Positions 47,742 through 60,283 are shown, counted from the stretch's first letter. The stretch is 64,000 nt of DNA from Apostichopus japonicus (GCF_037975245.1 NC_092565.1:24303999-24367998); one strand, 5' to 3'. The notes: generated from the sequence alone by a model not told the origin. Numbers and translations: made by a program.

Positions 47742-48140
47742 CAAGTCAATCAATCTGTCAGTCAGTCACTTAATCAATCGGTCAGTCAATGACGTCAGTA
47801 TATACAGTCGTTAGGCAAACCGCCAATCAATGATTACATCAATAAGCGGGTAGGCCCCTCAGCCAGTCGGCCCCTCAGCCAGTCGGCCCCTCAGCCAGTC
47901 GGCCCCTCAGCCAGTCGACCCATCAGCCAGTCGGCCCTTCAGTCAGTCGGCCCCTCAGCCAGTCGACCCATCAGCCAGTCGGCCCCTCAGCCAGTCGGCC
48001 CTTCAGCCAGTCGACCCATCAGCCAGTCGGCCCCTCAACCAATCGGCCGGTCAGCCAGTAATCGTATCAGTACGCCAGTCAGGCAACCAATCAGTCAGTC
48101 ATACCGTCTATCTTTCAGTCAGTCAATCAGCTTGTCATGA
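47742..48140. repeat. CAGTCAGT-type array with 16-bp core units
   Basis: An AGTC/CAGT-rich simple region surrounds a regular core at about 47855-48060 built of CAGCCAGTCGGCCCCT units (16 bp), with CGACCCAT and CGGCCCTT variants alternating. Decayed AGTC words continue to about 48270. Confidence 0.85.
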
Positions 48141-49116
48141 GTTAGTCTGATCATGGAGCTATAAACTGGGATAGCTCCATTGTCTGATATTCTGTAGTCA
48201 GTGAGTTGATCAGCTCCCAGTAAGTCAGTTAGCCTATCCGCAATTAAGCCACTCTGTTGTACAGTCAGTCTGTTTGTCAGTGAGATCACACTACTAATAC
48301 GTTTTCCCGTTGATTGGTATAGTAGAAGTAGGCTACAGCATATACTAAAATCACTGAGTAAACACTTATTCCCGTTCCGTTGGTTGCACATTTTCGTTTC
48401 AGTAGCATGCGACTGACTAGGTTAGTATTAACACAAATCAATCAACTTGTGATACGACATGACGTACCGTCCCTCGTCATCAATTGGACGATGTTATTTG
48501 AGCAATGTAAGCCTACGGTTAATATCCACCAGGACTAAACATGCACGTATTGCCCTGCTTTCATGTGAGAACCATTGGATTTAATTAGGCGGGATTTTGA
48601 ACCAGCTGCTATGGATGTATAGGCTCAATTAAGCGAAGCCTACCGCGTCTGTTCAGTGTAACACTTGTCTACGAGTCATAATGGGAACATTGACTCCACT
48701 TAGGTTTCATTAAGTAAATACCAATTCATCTCGGAGGGTAGCCAGGGGGTAAGCGTTGGTGTTAAGACAAGTGCTTTTGTTGTTTATGATTCATATAGTA
48801 GAAAGTTGTAAGAATGTGATACAAATGTTTTGAATTCCCATGAATATGACCCCTCCCTGTTCAACTTCAACCAACATACATTCTGACCTCCTTTACCTTC
48901 TTTTGACCAAATATTCATTGGTTCTCTCAAATATTCCAAGATTTGTGTATTCGCTGAATATATAAACCTGTGGTCAGAGGTACAAAGAGCCTTTTTGCAC
49001 TTTTTACCTTATGGCAAAGAGAATTCAAGTTTCTTTATCCTACATTTCCCCAACACCACCATATTTTGCCGGACCCTCTAATTGATCCCATTCGCCGGGC
49101 TATATACACCTTACCG
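48141..49116. other. No gene seen
   Basis: A 90-codon minus-strand frame at 48119-48391 overlaps decayed AGTC repeats and is not credible as a gene. Confidence 0.5.
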
Positions 49117-49130
49117 CCCCCCCCCCCCCC
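49117..49130. repeat. 14-C run
   Basis: A pure C run. Confidence 0.95.
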
Positions 49131-49680
49131 TCTTACCTCTCGCCAGGCTTGCCTTTGAGTTTGCTTGCTTCATTATTTAAGGGTCAGATTATGGTGGTTA
49201 ACGACTTTTTTTATGAGCATGGACGGTATAAGGTATGTTTACGCTAAATGAATGTCAATGGACCTCAACTGTTTTTATTTGAGTAACCCAAAATACACCA
49301 GTATTGCTGTTAAAATTATTGTAACAATACCTGCTTCCTTAAGTCTGCTGATAATAATATGCAAATGGCGACAATGTTTCGGATAATACCGTGCGTTCAA
49401 CCAGATCTTATTTTTGTTTGTTGGAAATATTGACAAATGCAAATGATTTCAGGTAAAAGGAAACTGAAAACGTACTTCGGCTGAAATAAAGTGAAATTAT
49501 ATATCCCCGTTTTTTGTTTTGTAAAATCCTTATATCTCAACAACCAGTTAAGAGAATTTCTTGTCAATTTCATATCTTAGTTTAAAATTATTAATGAGCA
49601 AATTCAATATTTATAAATTATAATTATCTCGGCGTTGTACGTCATACCTGCATGGTGGTATAAGACCAATACCATGCGAT

Positions 49681-49790
49681 TATATTTATCTGATAGGTGA
49701 CTGGCATACCTATGAGCAGATAGTAATTAACACATTATATTTATCTGATAGGTGACGGGCATACCTATGAACGGATAGTAATTAACACAA
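49681..49790. repeat. 55-bp tandem duplication with internal inverted repeat
   Basis: Two copies (49681-49735 and 49736-49790) differ at about three bases. Each contains ATAGGTGAC...GCATACCTAT, an AGGT/ACCT-type inverted repeat, giving a hairpin in each unit. Confidence 0.9.
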
Positions 49791-50948
49791 TATAAACATC
49801 AGCTGTGTTTGGTTATTTATAATTTTCAGTTCAACAAATCTTCATTTCTCGGGGGTACCATTAACGCGATTTCTATTTTTGAAATTTAATGACACGATTA
49901 GGCCAAGTTCGATTTGTTTAGTTTTTGGAAGGTCTTGACCGCGGATAGGTTTCTAAATTAATAATTGCGATTACGAAAGTCAGAATCACTGATATTAAAA
50001 AAGATGGCGAAAGCTTGTTTTCCTAGTCCTTAAAATATCAAGTCCAACCAATGACATTTATTGTTGATACGTTTATAAAACAACTAACGTGCCAAGAGCT
50101 TCTTGAAGTCATTTAGGTCAAACATTCATTCTCCCACAGAAAGTTCAGATGTCGCTATGCCGATCCATATGTTTCAAACTGAGATCCCAACCATCACTGT
50201 TTCTATTATTAATACTTTTTGATTGTATGGTTTTAATTTTTTTTTATATGTAAAGCGAAAGAGATTTCGTTCATTTTGTAAAGTACATTTCGGAGGAAAG
50301 TTGTAATTATAAATTGTTCTTTTGCTGACGAAAACTTGGTGGATTAATTTTGTCGAATCATTTTACAGAAAGTTGGTGGTTTCTCCAATCCCCCTCTCCA
50401 TATCACAGTCGCATACCCCATTACCTATATGCCCCCTCCCCACCCACCCCTCTCGATTCAACCGTCTCTGTTTCCTCCCCTGTTGTTTAGGGAAAGTCAC
50501 TCATGGGAGTCATGACATATATTTGGTAAGAAAACCAAAAGCTAAATCACCGAAATGTATACTTTCAAGAACAGTGCTATTACATCGGAACTATAATGAC
50601 AGTGTGTTTATGCTGATAGTTTGGCTATAGTGTTGTATCACACTTACAATAAACATAATCTTTATTCTTAGCATGGAACAGCTTTCTTTCACTTGATGTG
50701 AGTTGAAAAACTGAAAGCCCGAAAATGATGCAGTAAGTACTAGCTTCATCACCACTCACGATTATTTCAAATAACGGTCAACATTGGATAATATTTCTTT
50801 ATATGTTTTTTTCTATGCAAGGGATACTAACATGCAGATGTGATTAACATAGCGACATTATCTAGGGAGTGTCTTAGTTTGATGAATCGCCTGCCTTAAG
50901 GTAATAAAACATACAGCACCAAAATATATAAAATGATATCTGGCTGTA
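49791..50948. other. AT-rich stretch, no gene seen
   Basis: A 102-codon plus-strand frame at 50322-50630 lacks an ATG-led domain I recognize and crosses a C-rich patch near 50390-50450. Confidence 0.45.
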
Positions 50949-52045
50949 CTATGCACATCTCCGTATATATCATTTACCGATATACATATATACCATGCTA
51001 CAGGATTTGAGATTATGCAAGAAACAGTATCGTGTTCCTGTTTGTGCTTACATCTCCGTATATATCATTTACCGATATACATATATACCATGCTACAGGA
51101 TTTGAGATTATGCAAGAAAGAGTATCGTGTTCCTGCATGTTTGTGCTTACATCTCCGTTATATCATTTACCGATATACATAATTATATACCATGCTACAG
51201 GATTGAGATTATGCAAGAAAGAGTATCGTGTTCCTGTTTGTGCTTACATCTCCGTATATATCATTTACCGATATACATATATACCATGCTACAGGATTTG
51301 AGATTATGCAAGAAAGAGTATCGTGTTCCTGTTTGTGCTTACATCTCCGTATATATCATTTACCGATATACATATATACCATGCTACAGGATTTGAGATT
51401 ATGCAAGAAAGAGTATCGTGTTCCTGTTTGTGCTTACATCTCCGTATATATCATTTACCGATATACATATATACCATGCTACAGGATTTGAGATTATGCA
51501 AGAAAGAGTATCGTGTTCCTGTTTGTGCTTACATCTCCGTATATATCATTTACCGATATACATATATACCATGCTACAGGATTGAGATTATGCAAGAAAG
51601 AGTATCGTGTTCCTGTTTGTGCTTACATCTCCGTATATATCATTTACCGATATACATATATACCATGCTACAGGATTTGAGATTATGCAAGAAAGAGTAT
51701 CGTGTTCCTGTTTGTGCTTACATCTCCGTATATATCATTTACCGATTTACATATATACCATGCTACAGGATTTGAGATTATGCAAGAAAGAGTATCGTGT
51801 TCCTGTTTGTGCTTACATCTCCGTATATATCATTTACCGATATACATATATACCATGCTACAGGATTTGAGATTATGCAAGAAAGAGTATCGTGTTCCTG
51901 TTTGTGCTTACATCTCCGTTATATCATTTACCGATATACATATATACCATGCTACAGGATTGAGATTATGCAAGAAAGAGTATCGTGTTCCTGTTTGTGC
52001 TTACATCTCCGTATATATCATTTACCGATTTACATATATACCATG
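50949..52045. repeat. 95-bp tandem array, about 12 copies
   Basis: Unit starts (CATCTCCG) lie at 50956, 51051, 51150, 51247, 51342, 51437, 51532, 51626, 51721, 51816, 51911 and 52004. The core period is 95 bp, with 93-99 bp variants from small indels (GGATTTGAG or GGATTGAG; TATATATCA or TTATATCA; an inserted GCATGT). The plus strand is largely free of stops in all three frames. As 95 is not a multiple of three, each frame cycles through all three unit translations over 285 bp, producing long repetitive frames that are not genes. Confidence 0.95.
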
Positions 52046-52860
52046 ATATGAGACCGGGTCCAGTCGAATGACCATCATGAAATCCTATCCTCCTTTCAAA
52101 TTTAACACAAGGTTAATTTATATTGATAACTTGATTGAACGCATAATTACAATATCGTGCGCGAAATCACGCAACTGACCAGAAAAAGTGCGTAATTGAC
52201 CCAAGTGCTATTGGGAGATACCATACAACTCTTCAAGATAGGTTCAAGATTCATTGTGTCAATATAGTGTCTTATAATAGTGATATTTTTAACACATATG
52301 TGATATAAGTAACATAAACTGGTGTTGAGAAAAGAAGGGGCAACATGTTACAATGGCTATATAATCAGGGGTTAATCAACGGTCTACCTAGCGTTTATGC
52401 AACCCTGTTCATTCATACAAAGCACTCATACAAAGCACTAATTTCCTTCTCAGAATTAAAAATGACCAACAATTGTCTCGAAAGGGCACCCGTTGTTGTT
52501 TACTTTTGTTATAGTTTCAAAGTCTCAAAACAACGTTATTGCGCAAATAAAGTAACGATAATGACGATAATTAGGCTGCACATTGAACAACACTTTCGTT
52601 CGTTCGGTTACTAGGATCGCTGCTCGCAGGACATTTGAACGTTGCCTCTTTTGCTCAATCGAAGCCTTATAACTAAACGTTACATAACATTAATGTCAGC
52701 ATAAATGAGGTTATCGTCGTTGCTCGCACCCAATGGTTATTATTAGTCAGGCTGAAAGTTTGCTTGCTCATGAATTTTGGGCATCATTTTTCAAAAGGGT
52801 TGTTTACACCGAGATATTTGTTTCCATAATATATTCGATCTGATACATTTGATTTAAATC
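52046..52860. other. AT-rich stretch, no gene seen
   Basis: An 89-codon plus-strand frame at 52345-52614 has no recognizable domain. Confidence 0.45.
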
Positions 52861-53160
52861 AGGTTAGGCAGCTGAGCTGGGATCAGGATTAAAAGTTGCC
52901 GAGTTTACCGGGCATTATCCATAGATTAATGAACGTTCAGCTGACGACAATTTGCAAATCAGATTGCGCCACTGGTAAGCACAGGACGTCATTTGCTCTG
53001 AGATCTATAGGATACACATGTGCAATCTTACCCATCATTTTCTTTGCAGCAGCCGACAAAGAGTATACCTTATTCGCTCTTATCCGATAATATGTCCAAT
53101 TGCATCAATTATGGGTCGACAAGACTGCCGGTGACAACATGGATGAGCTCTGGTGTTGTA
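52861..53160 (+). other. Splice-site-like pair, possible small exons
   Basis: A donor-like ACTG/GTAAGC junction at 52975/52976 is followed 74 bp later by a strong acceptor-like tract, CATTTTCTTTGCAG (AG at 53048-53049). The following sequence is open for about 40 codons in one frame. A 74-bp intron would be short for a large genome. CGCCACTGG at the donor also matches the hAT-type end seen at 15446 and 53838, so the donor could be coincidental. Confidence 0.2.
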
Positions 53161-53299
53161 GGAGGGTAGTGGCTACATCCACCAATGATATATTAGTTAT
53201 TAGATATTTATTGTTGTGATTAAAAACCGATACAAGTCATTTATCTGAAAATGATCCAGCTTCACCCTCTGTCTACCTTCACACCCCAACTCACCCGCA

Positions 53300-53312
53300 C
53301 CCCCCCCCCCCC
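53300..53312. repeat. 13-C run
   Basis: A pure C run. Confidence 0.95.
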
Positions 53313-54795
53313 TCAAACCCCACTCACTGCCAATCAGATGTTACCCTCCTACGCCTGTGGACAACGCACATAGTTTCAACGGTGCAGAATGCTAGATATT
53401 TCGATAAATGTATAACCATGGAGGTAAAAACAGCCTACATGGTATAACACCTTCCTGTTTAAAGCCACTAGTTGTGTTTCCAATGTATATGAGGTATTTC
53501 CTTTTGTTAGAGTGTGTAATGTTGGAGTTATAAAATAGTTTTACATTACTAGCTATAAATTCACCAGGGTTCAAAAGATAGGACCCTGTATAGTGGGAGA
53601 CCTGTTTTGAATGTCATCAGGTGTCCGTTGGAATGGTTTCAAGTGTCTTATAGGTTCTTGTAGTTCTTTAAGGAACGGAATTTAAGGTTTTAGAAGTGTT
53701 TTATTATTGGTGTAGAGGAACTACACGAGTCTATACATACCACAGGACTATGAAACATTATACCTTATCTTGAGAACCATAACAGAATAGTTGAAAAGTA
53801 ATACAGACCTAATTTTACGAAACTCACGCATTTCTGACGCCACTGGTGTGTGTAGTTTATCTACGCCCCAGGATTCAAGGTAAGAGGCATTATAACAACT
53901 ATAGATGGGGATTGGCAAAACGGGTGGGGGGTGGGGAAGTGAATGAAGAGGAGGGGGAGGAGGAGGACTTGTTAGTGCAGGAACTCTTCATCGGGACAAT
54001 CTTAAAGTATTCATATTGTCAATTAAAGTTTTGAATATTAATTTTCGATTCTTTTTATAGGCGGACGGAGTAAAATCATGTCTAATGTGTGATGCTAATA
54101 TTTCTCCTTGTAAAACTAGGCCTCACAATTAAGGATAAAAAGTCTTAGCGTATAAAAAGGTTAGCGTATAACATTTGGAACAAAATTTTCATTGTTTCCT
54201 ACAATTAACTAAATATAAGTTAAAATATAAGCAAATTCTCAGCAGTTGATCAACTGGGGCAGAAATATCTTGCAGTTTGCTAAACATTCTGCCAAATTGT
54301 AAAATAATACAATTTGAAATGTTTTTTTCTTCTTCAAAGCCATTGCAAAGCAAATAGCGGTCGTTATACATCCATGACTGCACTTTTGAAATAATTGAAG
54401 ATAAGACAACAAAATCAATACGAAAGGAAAGAAAACACCAAGAAAATTCGATTACTATCAACTTTTCCTGAACTCAAACTGAGCAGAGAGGAGTAAAGAA
54501 GGTTAAATCAAGAAACGTGTTGTGTTTATTAATCTTACAAAATCTCCCGTCACTCATTTATAATAATCACAAAATAGATTATTACATTATCAGATTATTT
54601 TCACAACATATGTTTATATACTTTAAGAAGATCAAGTTGTCTGAAAGACTCGTTAATTCCGTCAAATCAAATACAAATATTTAGAGTCTATAGGCAATTA
54701 TTCATCAACGCTTTCAAACATGAATAGTTAACTCATCGGGTCTAACGTTTGTAATTGTCATTAAGAGAATAGGTTAATTATCTCAATAGTAGGGA
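53313..54795. other. No gene seen; hAT-like end and G-rich patch
   Basis: CGCCACTG at 53838-53845 sits in the same CGCATTTCTG context as at 15430-15453. A G/A-rich patch lies at 53925-53970. Short frames are not supported. Confidence 0.45.
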
Positions 54796-54806
54796 GGGGG
54801 GGGGGG
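54796..54806 (+). repeat. 11-G run
   Basis: A pure G run. Confidence 0.95.
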
Positions 54807-55270
54807 CTACAATTCTGGGCTGATATATTTGTTTACGTAAAAAACACAACAATTACCAACAAGCGAATAAATTGGTACACAAGCCCATATGGATGTTTGT
54901 ATGTCAGCTGTCTTAACTTTACGTAAACGTAAGCTTGCAACTTGAGCAGGTATACTACTGACTAGTTAGAGGTAACATTTATGTTCCGATTTACATTTAC
55001 ACAAATGAAATGTATTTAAGAAAATGAAAACAATGACAGTTGATTGCTTGTTTGAGTATGACAAGCTGCAGTCAATTACTCATGTTCTTAAAATCACCTT
55101 CAATTTTCATTTCTATCTTCTATTAACTAAAATATTTGTGAATATATTGTTGGAATTTATGTAAGAAACTTATTGATCTTTCTTCTATATAAAGCATCAT
55201 GATAAAGAATTCAGAGAAACTAGTCATACCTCAACATTGGGGCCATCGATATTACTCAACGCCTCAACAT

Positions 55271-55381
55271 ATAGTTTATGCTGTAGGCCTATAAATGTTG
55301 CACATATGGTATATGCTATATGCCTATAATATAGTGCACAATTAGATATGATGTAGGCCTTTATATGGTGCACATATCGTG
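55271..55381. repeat. Three-copy degenerate ~47-bp repeat
   Basis: Three related units share ATGnTGTAGGCCT or ATGCTATATGCCT, followed by a TATAnnGTGCACA block. Confidence 0.65.
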
Positions 55382-55600
55382 AATATAGGAAACATCGAAC
55401 CGAGAAGCCCTGCTTGTTTGTCTTCGTATAACTTATAACAGTCGAAGAAAGCCAATCTGCCTTGACCTCTTCACCGTGAAAGTTAGATAACTTTCAAGTA
55501 CCAGGTACAGATTTAAAGCGAAATTTACCAGAGACTCCAAATTGCAAAGCCAAACGCCAAAAGCCAGACGCATACATTTATACTTTCAATGCGGCTTTGG

Positions 55601-55674
55601 CTTGACCTCCCCCTCTAGTACCTCACCTGGGGTGGGGCTTGACCTCCCCCTCTAGTACCTCACCTGCGGTGGGG
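55601..55674. repeat. 37-bp tandem duplication
   Basis: Two head-to-tail copies of CTTGACCTCCCCCTCTAGTA plus 17 bases, differing at one base. Confidence 0.95.
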
Positions 55675-57591
55675 AAGAGGAAGAAGGGAGTTGGAAGCCT
55701 CAGTAAACATGTGATAGAGTTTGAAGTGGTAGAGTGGATATGGGAGCCGGAGGGGGGGGGGGGTGTATATTAATGCCATTGCACTCGTTCTACAAGTCTC
55801 GTATATAAATGCTGATCACATTGTAGGACTTAAAGGAGACACAAACACAAACATGATCACTGCCATCTATCAGAAAGAAACAACTGTAATGAACAACTTG
55901 CTCAAATAGCTAAGAAAATTCTTTTTCATTTATTTTATTTTATTGTATCAAGTCTAAATATGACATCATTGTGCTTCAATTGTTATGATTTTCAGTATAT
56001 TTTTCGTTGATATTGTTGCAATGCTTAGTTTCTGTAATGGAGGAGGGGTGGGGGTGGGGGGGGGGTGGGGGATTCAGCTGGTTACATGACCTAATGATGG
56101 CATTGTTTCAGGGTCAAAACAGTTGACATTCCACCTTAAGAATTATGAAAAGAAAAAAGAACGAGAAAAATAAAAGGTTTCATAACAGCTAAAGATGATG
56201 GGTAATTGGGTTTGTGTACAATTTAACAAACACTGATTGAAGGAACTCAAATTTTCTTATTACTTGTAATGAAAATGATTAAAAAACTTCATTTTACTTT
56301 TGGTTATATCTTTATGTGAGTCTGACTACCAAACACTCTAGTAATCAAACTTTTTGAAAGCCAGGACGGCCCGCGTACATTATTGTCACCGGGTCCACAT
56401 TTTGCAGTCTTCCATTTTTCATTAAATATATTATGCAAATGAGAAAACAGTTATCTTAAATTTGCAGAGCCTCACCCATTTATTTCCTGGGCTCACTGAT
56501 TCACCGGGCCGTGAACCCCCACCCCCGGGGTCCTCTCGTCAAGTCTATATAACATTCACATAATATTGCAAATCCCCTCACATGTGTGTTTGTATGATAA
56601 TTTGTTACGTCTTCTTGGCAAAATCACTAACCCTTCAATTCAGTACATAAAATGTGTCCAACAAATTTGATGCATTGTTTTGCTTTTACTTCGCAAACCA
56701 GCTTACGGTATTTTTGTTTTCATTCGTGAATGTGATTTCCCCAGTGGACTAAAATAACAGATTTAAATAACTAGTGCTTCCTTTAACAGGTACACATGCT
56801 ACCACTATAGGATAAAGTAACAATAACAATGAAACACACAAGACATGCAACAGGCTTTGTTATTGTTTGTTTCACACGGTTTATTCAACTCTGATCGCCA
56901 TTCAAACAGTCTCAATCAAATTACTTCACTCAATGTGTTATGAATTTTTCTTTTCATTTGCTGCTCTTTATAAAAGATTTAATTTGCCGGTAATTACCAT
57001 CAACGTGAGTAAATGAGTATATACCAACTTCAGCCAATTTTTTTAAAATTAAAAGTAGACTAGGATATAAGTAATTATACTGTAAACTTTTGCAAGCGAG
57101 GTGCAGGTATATAGGGACTTTTATTATGTTTGATTTAAGAGTGTTGTAAGATGTCGTGATATGAATGCAATAGAACACTAACAGTGTTACTGTTCAACCA
57201 TATTTGATGGCTAGAGAAGTGACATAGCGGGAAAAGAATTACATAAAAAGATGCGGATAATTCGAACAAAATATTCCAAATTTTAAATTTCGACTGGAAA
57301 ATAAATGTCGAAAGTTTGAGATTTCCACACAAAAATCGACATGAAATGTGGAATTTCGATTTTGTTTAATTTTACCATGCCGCTTATCAACGGCCGTATT
57401 TGCTCATACAATCACCTGTAACGCATACCACGTGCTTATTTATGCATGTGCTTATTGATAGTAATGAAATGGAACTATAGTTTCAATGTCCTTTGTCATA
57501 CACATCTGTTCTACACGAGAATCCCTTTAGTACAGTTTATGTGAGGGATAAATTATTCAGGGGGTATAGGCTTACGCAAAGAAGTGCAATT
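55675..57591. other. No gene seen; G-rich tracts
   Basis: G tracts lie at 55752-55763 and 56038-56070. Two minus-strand frames at 56954-57332 show no recognizable content. Confidence 0.5.
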
Positions 57592-57726
57592 ATGTTATGT
57601 TGTGTTATTTTGTGTACTGTTGCCCATGCGGATAGAACTATGAACTGGGGCGGAAGAATGACTCCTATATGTACCGCATCGGGGTATGATCCCCTTCCAG
57701 AATATAACAAGTTAGACGTACAGTGA
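57592..57726 (+). CDS. Small frame with signal-peptide-like start
   Basis: An ATG-led frame of 44 codons. It starts MLCCVILCTVAHA, a short hydrophobic stretch ending in the small-residue pattern A-H-A, which would suit signal-peptidase cleavage. A 31-residue remainder follows, with a Trp-Gly-Gly-Arg segment and one Cys. The frame is open upstream of the ATG and has no visible promoter, TATA box or AATAAA. It could be a small secreted peptide, part of a longer spliced gene, or chance. I do not recognize a family. Confidence 0.2.
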   Translation: MLCCVILCTVAHADRTMNWGGRMTPICTASGYDPLPEYNKLDVQ

Positions 57727-57801
57727 CGCATTCTATGGCATACTTATAGGCTAAAAGATACCCCCAATTAGGTTATAAACACAAAGGCTACACAATGTGT
57801 G

Positions 57802-57838
57802 AGGGAGGGGGGTGGGGGGGGGGGTGTACACACACACA
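57802..57838. repeat. G-rich tract then (CA)n
   Basis: G runs, including 11 G at 57814-57824, are followed by ACACACACACA. Confidence 0.9.
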
Positions 57839-58986
57839 GATCACTGGATCCGCACCTGATTAAGAAGTGTTGTATTGAAATAATACAATGATAGCGTCAT
57901 GTACTTTTGAATAATAATACAAAAAATGACAAACGGTTTTCGGTTAAAGTTGTCGTAACCACGTGACTTATTATCTCTGTTTTTTTTTCTTCTTCACTTA
58001 TTTTATCAGCAAGGCGGACTTCCTTTAAGACCTTCGTTACAAGTTTTGCTGTTGGGTCAATTTTGAAAAGTGCAAAATGACATTTTGTCAAGTTTATGCG
58101 TTACTATAAGCTACTATACAATAAGTCAGCATATGGTCCTTGCAGTCGGCAAAGATTATATCCTGTTTACAGACATTTTTACACAGATGTTAGCGATTTC
58201 AGGAAATGATTCATTCGATATGAATGGATTACCAGCAATTTTATATTTTAACATTCTTCAACTTACACTTTTATACTGATGAGATTTTAATCCTATATAA
58301 AGACATAAACACCGATATTTCAGTTATTCAAACTTTTGACTGCGTGAAAGATATGTTGCCAGTAAAACTTTAACAGATCGACTTTTGTAAAGTGACTTGG
58401 TTAAGAATGTATTGAAGAATACCAGACGGCTTAAAGAGTCTCAAACTGTCTCATACTAGTAAAGTGCGTGGGTAAGTGTATTCTGAAGTACTAATTTATT
58501 TAGTCTATCAAAGTTTTAAAAGTCAAGATAATTGTTTCTTCCTGATTACCATGTTAAATATTTAATTCTAGCACTTACATAAGAATTGTTAAATCCATGA
58601 AAGTAATAAATAAGATCGTTCTTGGAATAGAAATAATTTCTGTAATTACTTTTAGCTGTATATAACCTTTTTTGCTTATAATAAGATTTTAGAAGATCAT
58701 TTATAGCCGAAGACACACTTTCTCGATAACTAAAGAAAACATGAAGGAAAAAAAAAACTTCCTGATCCGGTTAAAGTTATTTGAAAAAGTTCGACTAAGC
58801 ACATTCCGTTGAAGACCATGTAGTTTCATTTCTTAACCCACACATACAATTAAGAATAAATGCAATCCATATTTGCTATGCAACATAAACTTAATGTCAA
58901 TAACGCAGATTTAGATGAAAGTTAGAGATATTTTACTCCAATAAAACGAACTTGGCGGACACTTGTTGGATCCATCAGAGGAAGCA
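57839..58986. other. AT-rich stretch, no gene seen
   Basis: Two short frames on opposite strands near 57897-58279 have no recognizable features. Confidence 0.5.
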
Positions 58987-59742
58987 ATTCGAGTATCTGG
59001 TCTTGTTCATGCAGTATTATAGCTAGTTCTAGTTTAAACCTTGTAAAGGCAATTCGCGTATCTGGTCTTGTTCATGCAGTACTATAGCTGGTTCTTTAAA
59101 CCTTGTAAAAACATATCTGGTCTTGTTTATGCAGCACCATATCTTGTTCTAGTTTAAACCTTGTAAAGGCAATTCGCGTATCTGGTCTTGTTCATGCAGT
59201 ACTATAGCTGGTTCTTTAAACCTTGTAAAAACATATCTGGTCTTGTTTATGCAGCACCATATCTTGTTCTAGTTTAAACCTTGTAAAGGCAATTCGCGTA
59301 TCTGGTCTTGTTCATGCAGTACTATAGCTGGTTCTTTAAACCTTGTAAAAACATATCTGGTCTTGTTTATGCAGCACCATATCTTGTTCTAGTTTAAACC
59401 TTGTAAAGGCAATTCGCGTATCTGGTCTTGTTCATGCAGTACTATAGCTGGTTCTTTAAACCTTGTAAAATCATATCTGGTCTTGTACATGCAGTATTAT
59501 ACCTGGTTCTTTAAACCTTGTAAAACATATCTGGTCTTGTTCATGCAGCATCATATCTTGTTCTAGTTTAAACCTTGTAAAGGCAATTCGCGTATCTGGT
59601 CTTGTTCATGCAGTACTATAGCTGGTTCTAGTTTAAACCTTGTAAAATCATATCTGGTCTTGTACATGCAGTATTATACCTGGTTCTTTAAACCTTGTAA
59701 AACATATCTGGTCTTGTTCATGCAGCATCATATCTGGTTCTG
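58987..59742. repeat. 120-bp two-part tandem array
   Basis: Thirteen copies of a ~60-bp subunit built on TATCTGGTCTTGTTCATGCA, then TTCT and TTTAAACCTTGTAAA. They alternate between a form led by GGCAATTCGCG and a form led by AAACA, giving a 120-bp higher-order unit that is almost exact from about 59041 to 59460. The last copies depart from the alternation (TCATATCTGG, TGTACATGCAG variants). Confidence 0.95.
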
Positions 59743-59850
59743 GTAGCACCATGGAAATGATACTTCCATGGTAGCTCTGCTTTTGTATGTGAAGTTGAAA
59801 CGGCGGAGTTGGTTTTATTGTACTGTTATATGTGGTAATTTACCCGACCA

Positions 59851-59990
59851 CCCCCCCCCCCCATGTTACTTCACTCTTTCTACCTTTCTATTACCTATCT
59901 GCTCCCTCTACCTTCCGTTTCCTCACCCAAAGATTCCTTTTTTGTGAGGAAGAGCACCGATTTGTTGATAATGGCGGGGGGGGGGGGGGG
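59851..59990. repeat. Facing 12-C and 15-G runs
   Basis: Twelve C at 59851-59862 then ATG, and AATGGC then 15 G at 59976-59990, about 113 bp apart. The runs and the adjoining CAT/ATG bases are complementary and could pair as a hairpin. Confidence 0.85.
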
Positions 59991-60097
59991 CGGGTTGTTC
60001 CAGCTAACAATGTTTTCAAGTACTTTAAATAAATATATAATGCATATAGTCACACTTTAGCTACAGAAATAACTAGCAATTTCAGAAAAACATATTG

Positions 60098-60283
60098 TTA
60101 CATTTTCCTTTCGGTCAAGAATTTCGTGAATTTATTTAGGTGAGAACTCACACACATTACTTGAACCACCAACCCCTCCCCTGCTAAAAACAGGTTGAGT
60201 CCACCCCATGTTATAATGCTTCCTTGCGGTATCCCTTCAACAGCAATGCACACTAATCCTGTACCAAGTTTCACTTTAGTCAT
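60098..60283 (-). CDS. Candidate Ig-like exon, unproven
   Basis: A minus-strand ATG-led frame of 61 codons. Residues 9-26 read GLVCIAVEGIPQGSIITW, which has the spacing of the first half of an immunoglobulin-type domain: Cys of strand B, a Gly-x-Pro turn, then the Trp of strand C. Possible splice signals bracket it: CTAGTAG just before the ATG as an acceptor, and TGT/GTGAGT near codon 43 as a donor. The expected D-x-A-x-Y-x-C motif of the second half is not in the frame and would have to lie in another exon; none was found. The match could be chance. Confidence 0.25.
   Translation of the reverse strand: MTKVKLGTGLVCIAVEGIPQGSIITWGGLNLFLAGEGLVVQVMCVSSHLNKFTKFLTERKM

Noticed and set aside
51032-52051. 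Several long plus-strand reading frames of 84-150 codons
   Set aside because: They are translations of the 95-bp tandem array in rotating frames, with no domain and no gene signals.
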